Origin: an uncultured Halomonas sp.
GTDB lineage: Bacteria; Pseudomonadota; Gammaproteobacteria; Pseudomonadales; Halomonadaceae
Assembly: GCF_947501415.1 (NCBI RefSeq)
Contig: NZ_CANMVL010000002.1
Coordinates: forward strand, 335,936 to 399,935
Length of the DNA: 64,000 nucleotides
Direction: 5' to 3'
Shown here: in pieces, positions 8,391-16,856 of the stretch
How the letters are laid out: every line of letters begins with the position of its first letter
How positions within the stretch are numbered: the stretch's first letter is position 1
The notes under the pieces: model-generated
Told to the model about the DNA's origin: nothing
Databases searched by the model: none
Seen by the model: the letters and a program-made list of their open reading frames with translations, nothing else
Translations under genes and position numbers: made by a program

Positions 8391-8816
8391 ATGAGCCTGT
8401 CCCCGTTTCACCTGGCGATTCCGGTCCATGACCTGCCGGCGGCCCGCACCTTCTACGGCGAGGTGTTCGGCCTGGAGGAGGGTCGCTCGAGCGAACAGTG
8501 GGTCGACTTCGACTTCTTCGGCCACCAATTGGTGATCCACGAACACCCGCAGACGCCTACCCAGGAGCAGGCCCACACCAACCCGGTGGACGGCCACGAC
8601 GTACCGGTGCCCCACTTCGGTGTGGTGCTGGAGTGGGAGGAGTGGGAGGCGCTGGCCGACCGTCTCAGGGCTCGCGACACGAAATTCGTGATCGAGCCTC
8701 ATGTGCGCTTCAAGGGCCAGGTCGGCGAGCAGGCCACCATGTTCCTGCTCGACCCCTGTGGCAATGCCCTGGAGTTCAAGGCGTTCAAGGATATGGGGCA
8801 GCTGTTCGCCAAGTAG
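8391..8816 (+). CDS. VOC-family (glyoxalase-like) protein
   Basis: A 141-residue protein with two beta-alpha-beta-beta-beta units of the vicinal-oxygen-chelate fold. The opening FHLAIPVHDLPAARTFYGEVFGLEEG and the closing FLLDPCGNALEFKAFKDM carry the usual metal-site positions (an early His and a late Glu). Members include glyoxalases, dioxygenases and drug-binding proteins; the substrate is not determined here. It follows the peroxiredoxin gene closely and is followed by a perfect hairpin. Confidence 0.85.
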   Translation: MSLSPFHLAIPVHDLPAARTFYGEVFGLEEGRSSEQWVDFDFFGHQLVIHEHPQTPTQEQAHTNPVDGHDVPVPHFGVVLEWEEWEALADRLRARDTKFVIEPHVRFKGQVGEQATMFLLDPCGNALEFKAFKDMGQLFAK

Positions 8817-8848
8817 CCTTCAGACTCAACCGGCGGAACCCGTAACAC

Positions 8849-8882
8849 AACGCGGCCGTGGCATAACTGCCACGGCCGCGTT
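8849..8882. terminator. Hairpin terminator between VOC gene and rbsR
   Basis: A perfect 15-bp stem AACGCGGCCGTGGCA / TGCCACGGCCGCGTT with loop TAAC. It lies between the convergent VOC and rbsR genes and probably serves both. No long T-run follows. A near-identical hairpin occurs at 14811-14838. Confidence 0.7.
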
Positions 8883-8933
8883 GCATGGCTGCATAGCCAG
8901 TGTGGCCTGATCTGGCTTGACCGGAGCAGGCAC

Positions 8934-9977
8934 TCAGGGAACAGGCGACCTGATCGACTCGCGATTCGAGCCTTGCACCGGTTCTCTTACCGACTCTCTG
9001 ATGACCAGGCTTGGATCGAGCCGCAGTACCGGCTGCAGGGGACTTCCGTGCTCCATGCGCTCGATCAGCTGTGCGCTGGCCATCGCGCCCAGCTCGTAGA
9101 CCGGCTGGTGCACGGTGGTCAGAGCCGGAGTGAGATATCGGCCCAGCTCGATGTCGTCATAGCCCACCACGGAGAGGTCGTCGGGAAGCGCGAGCCCATG
9201 CTCGTGGGCCGCACGCATGGCGCCGATGGCCACCAGGTCGTTGAAGGCGAACAGCGCCTCGGGAGGCGACCCGGCCGCGAGCAACCGGAGCATGGCCTGA
9301 TGGCCGCCATCGGCCATCAGGTTGGTGGCGACGATGCGCGCCTTGGGCGGACGGATGCCCGCCTCCGCCAGGGTCTCGAGGGCGCCGGCCAGGCGTTCCC
9401 GGGAGCGAGGATGCGAGGCGGGCCCGGTCAACAGCGCGATATCGGTGAGGCCCCGCGCCAGCAGGTGCTCGATGGCGAGCCGCGCCCCCAGCCGCGAATC
9501 GTCGTTGACCACGGCGATCTCCTCGCCGCCAGTCGGATCGGCATCCATCAGCACGGTGGGCAGCGGCTGGCGCGCCAGCGCCGCCAGGAAGTCGGGACCG
9601 CTGTGGGCGGTCATCACGATCAGACCGTCGACGCGCTTGTCGCGCAGGGCCTGCAGGTAGGTGAGCTGCCGGGCGTCGGCGTCGCCGGTGTTGCACAGCA
9701 TCAGGCCGTAGCCGTGGGCGGAGCAGTGATCCTCGACGCCGCGGATGATCTCCGCGAAGAAGGGATTGTTGGCCGCCGTGACGATCATCCCGATGGTGCG
9801 GCTGCGGTTCGACTTCAGGGCCCGGGCGATGCTGTCGGGCCGATAGCCGAGCTCGGCGATGGCACGCTGCACCCGCACCCGGGTGGCGGGCGCCACGCGC
9901 CGCGTGCCGTTGACTACGTGGGAGACCGTGGTCACCGACACGCCCGACTGCCGGGCGACGTCCTTGAGACGAATCAT
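8934..9977 (-). CDS. rbsR: Ribose operon repressor, LacI family
   Basis: A 347-residue LacI/GalR regulator. The N-terminal helix-turn-helix MIRLKDVARQSGVSVTTVSH, hinge region SIARALKSNRSRTIGMIV and periplasmic-binding-type effector domain (NNPFFAEIIRGVEDHC, then VVGYDDIELGRYLTPALTTV) are all present. It lies 51 bp downstream of rbsB at the end of the ribose operon, which supports the RbsR call; family members release DNA on binding ribose. The predicted target is the palindrome at 13933-13946. The C-terminal tail after LVIRESVREP is longer and more basic than usual. Identity within LacI relatives is inferred from context. Confidence 0.85.
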   Translation of the reverse strand: MIRLKDVARQSGVSVTTVSHVVNGTRRVAPATRVRVQRAIAELGYRPDSIARALKSNRSRTIGMIVTAANNPFFAEIIRGVEDHCSAHGYGLMLCNTGDADARQLTYLQALRDKRVDGLIVMTAHSGPDFLAALARQPLPTVLMDADPTGGEEIAVVNDDSRLGARLAIEHLLARGLTDIALLTGPASHPRSRERLAGALETLAEAGIRPPKARIVATNLMADGGHQAMLRLLAAGSPPEALFAFNDLVAIGAMRAAHEHGLALPDDLSVVGYDDIELGRYLTPALTTVHQPVYELGAMASAQLIERMEHGSPLQPVLRLDPSLVIRESVREPVQGSNRESIRSPVP

Positions 9978-10028
9978 GGCGCGACGCCCAGCCCTGCGCT
10001 CACCGGCATTCCTCCTGGGTCACCCGGG

Positions 10029-10916
10029 TTATTCCTGGGTCACCAGCTGCAGCGGCACCGGCACGCTGGCCTCGACGCTCTCGCCCTTGAGCAGGCGATC
10101 GGCAGTGGTCACCCCGAGCTCGCCGATGCGCGCCGGCTGCTGGGCGATGGTGGCGCTCATCTTGCCGTCGTTGACGGCCTGGATGCCGTCATCGGTGCCG
10201 TCGAAACCGACCAGCACGACGTCGTCCATGCCGCTCGCCTGCAGGGCGCGCTGGGCGCCGAGGGCCATCTCGTCGTTCTGGGCGAACACCGCGTCGATCT
10301 GCGAGTGCGCCTGGAGCAGGTTCTCCATGACGTTGAGGCCTTCGCTGCGGTTGAAGTTGGCCGGCTGGGTGGCCACCAGTTCGATGCCGTCCATCATCTC
10401 GATGGCGGTCATGAAGCCCTCGCCGCGGTTGCGGGTCGCCGAGGCGCCGGGCACGCCCTCGAGCTGCACCACCTTCCCCTCGCCGCCGAGCCGCTCGATG
10501 ATGAACTCGCCGGCCAGCTCGCCGCCCGCCACGTTATCGGAGGCGATGTGGGAGACCACGCTGCCGCCGTTGGCACTGCGATCCAGGGTGATCACCGGCA
10601 CGTCCTTGGCGTTGGCGGTGCGCACGCTGGAGACCACGGCGTCGGAGTCGGTGGGGTTGATCAGCAGCACGTCGACGTCACGCGACAGGGCGTCCTCGAC
10701 GTTGGAGAGCTCACGCGCGGCGTCGTTGCTCGAGTCGAGCACGATCAGCTCATGGCCGAGCGCCTCGGCCTGGGCCTGGGCGCCCTCCTGCAGGGTCACG
10801 AAGAAGGGGTTGTTGAGGGTCGAGATCACCAGGGCGATGCGGTCGGCCATGGCGTTCTGGGCCGTTGTGAGGCCCACTCCGGCGGCCACGGCGGTGGCCA
10901 GGATCAGCTTTTTCAT
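10029..10916 (-). CDS. rbsB: Ribose ABC transporter, periplasmic binding protein
   Basis: A 295-residue periplasmic solute-binding protein. The signal peptide is [20 protein letters not shown] followed by NAMA before the mature start [18 protein letters not shown], a typical RbsB opening. [48 protein letters not shown] and [13 protein letters not shown] are the ribose-binding-protein blocks. It delivers D-ribose to RbsC/RbsA. CAGGAG precedes the ATG by nine bases. The length agrees with E. coli RbsB (about 296). Confidence 0.95.
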   Translation of the reverse strand: MKKLILATAVAAGVGLTTAQNAMADRIALVISTLNNPFFVTLQEGAQAQAEALGHELIVLDSSNDAARELSNVEDALSRDVDVLLINPTDSDAVVSSVRTANAKDVPVITLDRSANGGSVVSHIASDNVAGGELAGEFIIERLGGEGKVVQLEGVPGASATRNRGEGFMTAIEMMDGIELVATQPANFNRSEGLNVMENLLQAHSQIDAVFAQNDEMALGAQRALQASGMDDVVLVGFDGTDDGIQAVNDGKMSATIAQQPARIGELGVTTADRLLKGESVEASVPVPLQLVTQE

Positions 10917-10966
10917 GTAGCAAGGCTCCTGCGGTCGAGTGTCGAGGGTCCGGGCTCGGGGCGAGC

Positions 10967-11932
10967 TCAGGACGAGGACTGCGAGCGGCTGTCGATCAGC
11001 ACCGCCAGCAGGATGACCGCGCCCTTGGCGATCATCTGGAAATAGGACGAGACGCCGAGGATGTTCAGGGCGTTGTTGAGCACCCCGATCACCAGCGCCC
11101 CGACCAGGGTGCCGAAGATGCGCCCGCGCCCGCCCATCAGGCTGGTGCCGCCGATCACCACCGCGGCGATGGCGTCCAGTTCATAGGTCATGCCGGCGGT
11201 GGGCTGGGCGGAGCCCAGGCGCGCGGTCAGCACCACGCCGGCCAGAGCCGCGCAGGCCCCGGCGATGGCGTAGACGCTGACCTTGATGCGGTTGACGTTG
11301 ATGCCCGACAGCCGCGCGACCTGCTCGTTGCCGCCCACGGCGTAGACGTGACGACCGAAGCGGGTGTGGTGCAGCACGGCCCAGCAGAGCACGAAGACGA
11401 AGAACATCAGGTAGATGGGAATCGGGATGCCCATCCAGTAGCCGCCGCCGAGCTGCCAGAAGGCGTCGGCGACGTCACCGCCGCCGATCGAGATCGGCCG
11501 GCCGTCGGTGTAGACCAGGGTCGCCCCGCGCACCACGGTCATGGCGACCAGGGTGACCACGAAGGCCTGGATGCGGCCATAGGCCACGAACAGCCCCGAC
11601 ACCATGCCCATCGCCGCGCCCGCGGCGATGGAGCCGGGCACGCTCAGCCAGGGGGCGAGCCCCGAGGCGGTCATCGAGGCGGCGAAGGCGCCGCTCAGCG
11701 CCAGCACGGCGCCCACCGAGAGGTCGATGCCGGCGGTCAGGATGACGAAGGTCACGCCCATCGCGATGATGGCATTGATGCTGGTCTGGCGCAGGACGTT
11801 GAGCAGGTTGTCGCCGGTCAGGAAGCTGTCGCTCATGGCGGCACTCACCACGACCAGCAGCACGAGGGCCAGGAAGGCCTTGTTGTCGATCAGCAGGCGC
11901 ACCGCCGATCGCTTCATGGGGGTAGCAGTCAT
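10967..11932 (-). CDS. rbsC: Ribose ABC transporter permease
   Basis: A 321-residue integral membrane protein with about eight to ten hydrophobic helices. The signature blocks are [23 protein letters not shown] in short pieces, the loop [17 protein letters not shown] and the C-terminal [20 protein letters not shown]. These mark the RbsC/XylH permease family. It forms the inner-membrane channel for ribose with RbsA. The gene begins seven bases after the rbsA stop and has rbsB 50 bp downstream. The length matches E. coli RbsC. Confidence 0.95.
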   Translation of the reverse strand: MTATPMKRSAVRLLIDNKAFLALVLLVVVSAAMSDSFLTGDNLLNVLRQTSINAIIAMGVTFVILTAGIDLSVGAVLALSGAFAASMTASGLAPWLSVPGSIAAGAAMGMVSGLFVAYGRIQAFVVTLVAMTVVRGATLVYTDGRPISIGGGDVADAFWQLGGGYWMGIPIPIYLMFFVFVLCWAVLHHTRFGRHVYAVGGNEQVARLSGINVNRIKVSVYAIAGACAALAGVVLTARLGSAQPTAGMTYELDAIAAVVIGGTSLMGGRGRIFGTLVGALVIGVLNNALNILGVSSYFQMIAKGAVILLAVLIDSRSQSSS

Positions 11933-11938
11933 GGTCTC

Positions 11939-13471
11939 TCAGGTCTCCATCGGCGTGGCGACGTGTGCCGCCGCGGTCATGATCTTTTCCTGGGTGGCCT
12001 CGTCGCGGGTGAACTCGCCGCTGATGTGGCCGTTCGCCAGCACGAGGATGCGATCGGACAGGCCGATCAGCTCGGGCATCTCCGAGGAGATCAGCAGCAC
12101 GCACTTGCCCTGGCGCTTGAGGCGGTTGATCAGCAGGTAGATCTCGCGCTTGGCGCCAACGTCGACCCCGCGGGTGGGCTCGTCGAGGATCACGATCTCG
12201 GGCTCGGGCATCAGCGCCTTGGCCAGCGAGACCTTCTGCTGGTTGCCGCCGGAGAGGGTCTTCACCGGCTGGCGGGCGTCGCTCAGCTTGATGCGGAAGG
12301 CCTCGACGTAGTGCTCGATGGCGCGGCGCTCGCGGCCATGGCGGACGACGCCCAGCGGGCCACAGAAGGCCGGCAGCGCGGTCAGCGACATGTTGTCGGC
12401 TACCGAGTGGTCGAGCACCAGGCCCGACTGCTTGCGATCCTCGGGCACATAGACCAGCCCCGCCTCCAGGCCCTGCTGGGGCGAGGCGAAGCGCACCTCG
12501 CGCCCCTTGACCCGGACCCGGCCGGCACGGCGCGCCACGTCGCCGCACAGCGCTCGGCACATCTCGGTACGCCCGGCACCCATCAGGCCGCCGAAGCCCA
12601 GCACCTCGCCGGCGCGGGCGGTGAAGGAGACGTCCTCGACCCCCGGCGCCACCAGATGCTCGACCTCGAGCACCACGTCGCCGGCCTGGGGCCGCTCGTA
12701 GGGGTAGCGGTCGGCGAGCTCGCGGCCGACCATCTGCTGGATCAGCCGATCCTCGTTGGACTCCGCCGTGGGGCCCTGATGCACCAGGCGACCGTCGCGC
12801 AGCACGGCGACGTCGTCGCACATGCGGAATATCTCGGCCAGCCGATGGGTGATCAGCACCAGCGACTTGCCGGCGGCGCGCAGGCTGGCGACCACCCGCT
12901 CGAGCACCGCCGTCTCGACGTCGGTGAGCGCGTCGGTAGGCTCGTCCATGACGATGATCTCGGCGTCCAGCGACAGCGCCCGGGCGATCTCGACCATCTG
13001 CTGCTGGCCGATGCTCAGCGCGGAGACCGGCGCGCGCGGGTCGATGGGCTGCTCGAGCTCCTCGAGCAGCGCGGCCGCCTCGCGGAACAGGCGGCGCCAG
13101 TCGACGCTGCCCCAGGCGGTGAGCGGCTCGCGGCCGAGGAAGATGTTCTCGCCGGCGGAGAGGGTCGGCACCAGGTTGAGCTCCTGGTGGATGATGGCGA
13201 TGCCGGCGTCCATGGCCTGGCGCGGGGTGGTGAAGCGCACCTCGCGGCCATGCAGGCGGATCGCCCCGGCGTCGGCCTGGTGGACACCGCTGAGCACCTT
13301 CATCAGGGTCGACTTGCCGGCCCCGTTCTCGCCGGCCAGCGCCAGCACGTGGCCGGCGTAGAGGTCCAGGTCGACGTCCTGGAGCACCGTGACCGCGCCG
13401 AACGACTTGCCGATACCCTGCAGCGCCAGGCGCGGCTGCTCGGCCTCGACCGGTCTCTCCGACGGGCTCAA
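11939..13471 (-). CDS. rbsA: Ribose ABC transporter, duplicated ATPase
   Basis: About 510 residues with two ABC domains in tandem. The first has Walker A GENGAGKSTLMK and Walker B IIVMDEPTDALTD; the second has a degenerate Walker A (GGLMGAGRTEMCRALCG), signature LSGGNQQKVSLAKAL and Walker B VILDEPTRGVD. This layout is standard for sugar importers, where only one site is fully catalytic. The proposed start is TTG at 13469-13471, which overlaps the rbsD stop (TTTTGA) and has GGGGTG six bases upstream. A longer frame from ATG 13516 would overlap rbsD by 48 bp and lacks a good ribosome-binding site. Confidence 0.9.
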   Translation of the reverse strand: MSPSERPVEAEQPRLALQGIGKSFGAVTVLQDVDLDLYAGHVLALAGENGAGKSTLMKVLSGVHQADAGAIRLHGREVRFTTPRQAMDAGIAIIHQELNLVPTLSAGENIFLGREPLTAWGSVDWRRLFREAAALLEELEQPIDPRAPVSALSIGQQQMVEIARALSLDAEIIVMDEPTDALTDVETAVLERVVASLRAAGKSLVLITHRLAEIFRMCDDVAVLRDGRLVHQGPTAESNEDRLIQQMVGRELADRYPYERPQAGDVVLEVEHLVAPGVEDVSFTARAGEVLGFGGLMGAGRTEMCRALCGDVARRAGRVRVKGREVRFASPQQGLEAGLVYVPEDRKQSGLVLDHSVADNMSLTALPAFCGPLGVVRHGRERRAIEHYVEAFRIKLSDARQPVKTLSGGNQQKVSLAKALMPEPEIVILDEPTRGVDVGAKREIYLLINRLKRQGKCVLLISSEMPELIGLSDRILVLANGHISGEFTRDEATQEKIMTAAAHVATPMET

Positions 13472-13887
13472 AACGGCACCCCGCTGTGCAGCACGACGTT
13501 GGCGAAGGGCGTGCATTCGCCGGTGCGCACCACGAAGCGGGCCTCGGGCAGCAGGCGCTTGAGGGCCTCGTGGGACACCCGAGTGCGCGCCAGCGGCGCC
13601 TTCTCCCGGGCGTCCAGGGCATCGAGGCGGGCCGCGAGCCGGTCATGCAACTCGGGGCTCGCCTCGCCAAGCTCGCTGGCCAGGGTCACCCCCTCCAGGC
13701 AGAGCTCGTCGGCCAGCGCATCGAACACCTCGAGAAAGCCGGGCAGGCCCGGGCGCAGCGCCAGATCGACCCGGGGCACGCCCGGGGGAATCGGCAGTCC
13801 GGCATCGGCGATCACGAGGGTGTCGGTATGGCCAAGCTCGGCGATGAGCGAGGCGAGGGGGGCATTCAGAAGGCCGTGGCGTTTCAT
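13468..13887 (-). CDS. rbsD: D-ribose pyranase
   Basis: A 139-residue enzyme that interconverts beta-pyranose and beta-furanose forms of ribose so that ribokinase can act. The start MKRHGLLNAPLASLIAELGH with the catalytic His20, the ADAGLPIPPGVPRVDLAL block and the ending RTGECTPFANVVLHSGVPF are the full family signature. It is first in the operon rbsDACBR, overlapping rbsA by four bases. No ribokinase gene (rbsK) is present in this cluster, so phosphorylation must be encoded elsewhere. Confidence 0.95.
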   Translation of the reverse strand: MKRHGLLNAPLASLIAELGHTDTLVIADAGLPIPPGVPRVDLALRPGLPGFLEVFDALADELCLEGVTLASELGEASPELHDRLAARLDALDAREKAPLARTRVSHEALKRLLPEARFVVRTGECTPFANVVLHSGVPF

Positions 13888-13932
13888 GACACATCCAGGC
13901 GAGGTATCGCGATAATGAGCTTCAGCGTAGGA

Positions 13933-13946
13933 CGCAAACGTTTGCG
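13933..13946. promoter_or_regulatory. LacI-type operator of the rbs operon
   Basis: A perfect 14-bp palindrome CGCAAACGTTTGCG with the central CG typical of LacI-family operators and very close to known PurR/RbsR sites. It lies just downstream of the predicted -10 box of the rbs promoter, where bound RbsR would block initiation. It is 46 bp upstream of the rbsD start. Confidence 0.75.
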
Positions 13947-13952
13947 ATCGCG

Positions 13953-13980
13953 ATTATCCATAAGTCTATATCAGACGCAA
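13953..13980 (-). promoter_or_regulatory. Predicted sigma-70 promoter of rbsDACBR
   Basis: On the minus strand TTGCGT (13975-13980) and GATAAT (13953-13958) are separated by 16 bp, which is an acceptable sigma-70 spacing. The -10 box matches five of six consensus bases. The LacI-type palindrome directly follows. Confidence 0.45.
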
Positions 13981-14132
13981 GACGACCAGGGCGATTGCGT
14001 CGCGGCCACGTTGCCTTTTAGGGCTGCCTCCCTGGCATGTGCGCCAAGGCGCGGGGTACGTACCCATGCTGGAGCGTGCCCTCGCCTGCTATCACACCGC
14101 TACGCCATGGGCGCTGCCATGATCTCTGACGA

Positions 14133-14702
14133 TCACCGGGTAAACACCAGATTGAAGCTGACCGGCACCGCCGTGCTGATGGCGGAGAGCCCGGCGACCT
14201 CGCGCAGGGCCTCGACACCCTCGCCCAGCCCGAAGTCCTCGGCGGAGATAATCACGGGGTGCACCGAGCTGATCAGCAGGGTCGAGTCGTCGAGGCGAAT
14301 CGCCTGCATCTCGGCATCCAGCTCCAGCGTCTCGCCATGCAGGCTCAGGCTCAGGGTCTGGGTTTCCTGACGACGCTCGCCCACTTGCATGTCCGACAGG
14401 GCTTCCTCGCCCATCGCGATACTCACCTCGGCCTCGCCGAACTGACCGGTCTCGAACAGCATCTCCTGCATGCGTTCATTACGAATATCGATGCCGGTCT
14501 CGACACTGGAGAGGTCAATTACCACCCGGCTCTCCTGCTCATCGATGCTGCCGGAGAGCTTGCCAAAGCTGTTGATCTCACCGGTGGAGGCATTCTTGAT
14601 GGAGACGTAATGCACCGAGGAGTGCTCCTCGTCCAGTTGCCAGGCGGCCTGGGCCAAGACTGGCGTGGCAAGTAGCAGTGCGGAAACTAACAGTGCTTTC
14701 AT
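14133..14702 (-). CDS. Exported YceI family protein
   Basis: A 189-residue periplasmic protein of the YceI-like lipocalin-type fold. It has a signal peptide MKALLVSALLLATPVLAQA and the conserved opening AWQLDEEHSSVHYVSIKNAS. The block SSVETGIDIRNERMQEMLFE is also diagnostic. The family binds isoprenoids such as ubiquinone precursors (polyprenyl lipids) and is often stress-induced; the ligand here is inferred only from the family. The gene stands alone on the minus strand, 200 bp downstream of the enoyl-CoA hydratase gene with a hairpin between them. Confidence 0.9.
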   Translation of the reverse strand: MKALLVSALLLATPVLAQAAWQLDEEHSSVHYVSIKNASTGEINSFGKLSGSIDEQESRVVIDLSSVETGIDIRNERMQEMLFETGQFGEAEVSIAMGEEALSDMQVGERRQETQTLSLSLHGETLELDAEMQAIRLDDSTLLISSVHPVIISAEDFGLGEGVEALREVAGLSAISTAVPVSFNLVFTR

Positions 14703-14810
14703 GACGGCTTTCTCCCATCCTGGGGTTCAGAGCGTTACTGCCAGCTATCACCATAGCCCGTCACTCAACCAGTGCAAGGGGAGCCTGGAAAGGCACCCCT
14801 GCTACGCAAT

Positions 14811-14838
14811 GCGGCCGTGACACTTCTGCCACGGCCGC
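14811..14838. terminator. Hairpin downstream of the enoyl-CoA hydratase gene
   Basis: GCGGCCGTG (14811-14819) pairs perfectly with CACGGCCGC (14830-14838); two further pairs form after one mismatch. It separates the hydratase gene from yceI and closely repeats the hairpin at 8849-8882. A terminator or a dispersed palindromic repeat are both possible. Confidence 0.55.
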
Positions 14839-14902
14839 GCGCAAGCTACTCCAGCGGGGGACAGCGTCCCTTAGAAACAGTGCCCTTTGGAAGTAGTGCC
14901 CC

Positions 14903-15676
14903 TTAGAAGTTCGGCTTGCGCTTCTCGACGAAGGCGCTCATGCCTTCGCTCTGCTCCTCACCGGCGAAGCAGAAGGCGAACAACGCATTTTCCAGGGCCA
15001 GGGCGCTGTCGAGATCCTGGTCCATGCCATCGTGGATCGCCTGCTTGGCGGCACGAACCGATTGCGGGCCGTTGCCACCCAGCTGCTTGGCCAGCTCCTC
15101 GACATAGTCCTCGAGCTCCGCCTGGGGCATCACCCGATTGACCAGACCGATACGCAGCGCTTCATTGGCATCGATCTTGCGACCGGTGGTGCACAGGTCG
15201 ATGGCCATGGCCGGGCCGACGCGTCGCGGCAGACGCTGGGTGCCACCGAAGCCGGGGATCACGCCGAGCAGCACCTCGGGCTGGCCGAAGATGGCGTTAT
15301 CGCTGGCCACCGCCCAGTCACAGGCCAGGGCCAGCTCGCAGCCGCCACCCAGGCAGAAGCCGTTGACCAGCGCCACGGAGGGCACCGGCAGGGTCTCCAG
15401 GCGCTTGAAGGTATCCAGCGCCTGGCGGGCGAAGTCCCGGGCCTGCTCGGGGGTCTTCTCGCGCATCTCGGCGATATCGGCGCCGGCCACGAAGGACTTC
15501 TCGCCGGCACCGGTGATCACCACGGCACGCAGATCGGCGCGGCCCTCCAGGTCGGCCAGCACACGCTCCAGCTCGGCCAGTACATCGCTGTTCAGGGCGT
15601 TGAGTGCCTTGGGACGATTGATGGTCAGGCGCACGAGACCGGCGTTGTCGACCACATCGATCAGCTTCTCGCTCAT
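14903..15676 (-). CDS. Enoyl-CoA hydratase (crotonase family)
   Basis: A 257-residue cytoplasmic hydratase that adds water to trans-2-enoyl-CoA. The oxyanion-hole blocks SFVAGADIAEM and NGFCLGGGCELALACD, and the catalytic glutamate blocks CELALACD and QPEVLLGVIPGFGGTQRL, are intact, so an active hydratase is expected. The length agrees with short-chain crotonases. GAGGAG precedes the ATG. It is the last of four acyl-CoA genes on the minus strand; a hairpin lies 45 bp upstream and separates it from the 3-hydroxyacyl-CoA dehydrogenase gene. Within a possible methylmercaptopropionate pathway it would hold the DmdD position, but ordinary beta-oxidation is equally likely. Confidence 0.9.
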   Translation of the reverse strand: MSEKLIDVVDNAGLVRLTINRPKALNALNSDVLAELERVLADLEGRADLRAVVITGAGEKSFVAGADIAEMREKTPEQARDFARQALDTFKRLETLPVPSVALVNGFCLGGGCELALACDWAVASDNAIFGQPEVLLGVIPGFGGTQRLPRRVGPAMAIDLCTTGRKIDANEALRIGLVNRVMPQAELEDYVEELAKQLGGNGPQSVRAAKQAIHDGMDQDLDSALALENALFAFCFAGEEQSEGMSAFVEKRKPNF

Positions 15677-15720
15677 GGGTAGGACTCCTCGGATTCTTGT
15701 TGCATGGTGTTGAGACGATA

Positions 15721-15753
15721 CCGCCCAACCCTAGCGAACGCTAGGTTGGGCGG
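15721..15753. terminator. Hairpin between hbd and enoyl-CoA hydratase genes
   Basis: CCGCCCAACC-C-TAGCG and CGCTAGGTTGGGCGG form a 15-bp stem with one bulged C and a two-base AA turn. It lies 45 bp upstream of the hydratase start and 117 bp after the upstream dehydrogenase stop. No T-run follows on either strand. It may be a terminator or an mRNA processing site. Confidence 0.5.
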
Positions 15754-15869
15754 CAATGCTTCCTTGGTTGATCCAGTCCAGGTATGAGGTTCTCCCAAGG
15801 GCGCCTGGCGGCGTCTTCGCACGGCGGGGCCGGCCTCTCACAGGAGATACCGGCCCGCCAGGCGCGTGA

Positions 15870-16718
15870 TCAGGAGTAAACGTGGAAGCCTCGGCCACTC
15901 TTGCGGCCCAGATAGCCCGCATCCACCATGCGCTTGAGCAGCGGGCAGGGCCGGTACTTGGGATCGCCGAAGCCTTCCTGCAACACCTCCATGATGGAGA
16001 GGCAGACATCCAGGCCGATCAGGTCGGCCAGGGCCAGCGGCCCCATGGGATGCGCGGCACCCAGTTTCATGGAAGCGTCGATGTCCGCGGCGCTGGCCAC
16101 CCCCTCCTGAAGCAGGAAGGCGGCCTCGTTGATCATCGGCACCAGCAGTCGGTTGACCGCAAACCCGGGGGAGTCGGCGATAGCCACGGCGGTCTTGCCA
16201 AGCGCCTGGGTCAGCTCCTCGATACGCGCCACGGTGGCATCACTGGTCTGTTCGGCACGGATCACCTCGACCAGCTTGAGCACCGGCACCGGGTTGAAGA
16301 AGTGCATGCCCACCACCCGCTCCGGGCGCTCGCAGACGGCGGCCAGACGGGTCAGCGACAGCGAGGAGGTATTGGAAGCCAGAATCGCCTCATGGCTCAG
16401 GCGGCTCAAGTCGCGAAACAGCTTCTCCTTGAGAGCCGGCTGCTCGGGGGCGGCCTCGATAATCACCTCACAGTCGCGCAGGGCATCCAGCGCGGTGGTG
16501 GTATCCAGACGCGCCAGAGCGGCATCCTGGTCGGCCGCGGCGAGCTTCTCCTTGGCGACCAGCTTGCCCAGCCCCTTGTCGATGGCCCCACGGGCGCGCT
16601 GGAGCTGCTCCTCGGCCACATCGTAGAGCCGAACCGAAAAGCCGCTCTGCACCAGCACCTGGGCGATCCCCTGCCCCATGGTGCCGGCGCCTACCACACC
16701 GATCGCTTGCTCACTCAT
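15870..16718 (-). CDS. 3-hydroxybutyryl-CoA dehydrogenase
   Basis: A 282-residue NAD-dependent 3-hydroxyacyl-CoA dehydrogenase. The Rossmann motif IGVVGAGTMGQGIAQVLVQ, the ASNTSSLSLT block, the catalytic HFFNPVPVLKLVEVI and the C-terminal AHPMGPLALADLIGLD are complete. It interconverts 3-hydroxybutyryl-CoA and acetoacetyl-CoA. The ATG of MSEQAIGVV has GGAG seven bases upstream, so the in-frame GTG two codons earlier is not used. It lies between the acyl-CoA ligase gene and the hydratase gene, and a palindrome pair separates it from the ligase. Confidence 0.9.
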   Translation of the reverse strand: MSEQAIGVVGAGTMGQGIAQVLVQSGFSVRLYDVAEEQLQRARGAIDKGLGKLVAKEKLAAADQDAALARLDTTTALDALRDCEVIIEAAPEQPALKEKLFRDLSRLSHEAILASNTSSLSLTRLAAVCERPERVVGMHFFNPVPVLKLVEVIRAEQTSDATVARIEELTQALGKTAVAIADSPGFAVNRLLVPMINEAAFLLQEGVASAADIDASMKLGAAHPMGPLALADLIGLDVCLSIMEVLQEGFGDPKYRPCPLLKRMVDAGYLGRKSGRGFHVYS

Positions 16719-16775
16719 CTGCACTCTCCTGTGATCTGTTTGTTGAGGGGTGATGCCGAGGTGGCATGCCCCTTT

Positions 16776-16819
16776 TGGGGTCAGACCCTAGCCAAGTCAG
16801 CTGCGGGGGTCTGACCCCA
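16776..16819. repeat. REP-like pair of inverted palindromes
   Basis: TGGGGTCAGACCC (16776-16788) and its reverse complement GGGTCTGACCCCA (16807-16819) flank an 18-base spacer. Each unit is itself nearly palindromic (GGGGTC/GACCCC). This is the shape of an extragenic palindromic unit and would also fold as one large hairpin after the acyl-CoA ligase gene. Confidence 0.6.
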
Positions 16820-16856
16820 GAAGGCTACCCCTGAGGGCTCCCGGGGCGGTCGACAG

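Noticed and set aside
11348..13915. A very long open frame on the plus strand across rbsC and rbsA
   Set aside because: It is antisense to conserved ABC transporter genes with complete motifs. Long antisense frames are expected from GC-rich codon use; its translation is a His/Gln/Gly/Ala-rich low-complexity string without a domain.
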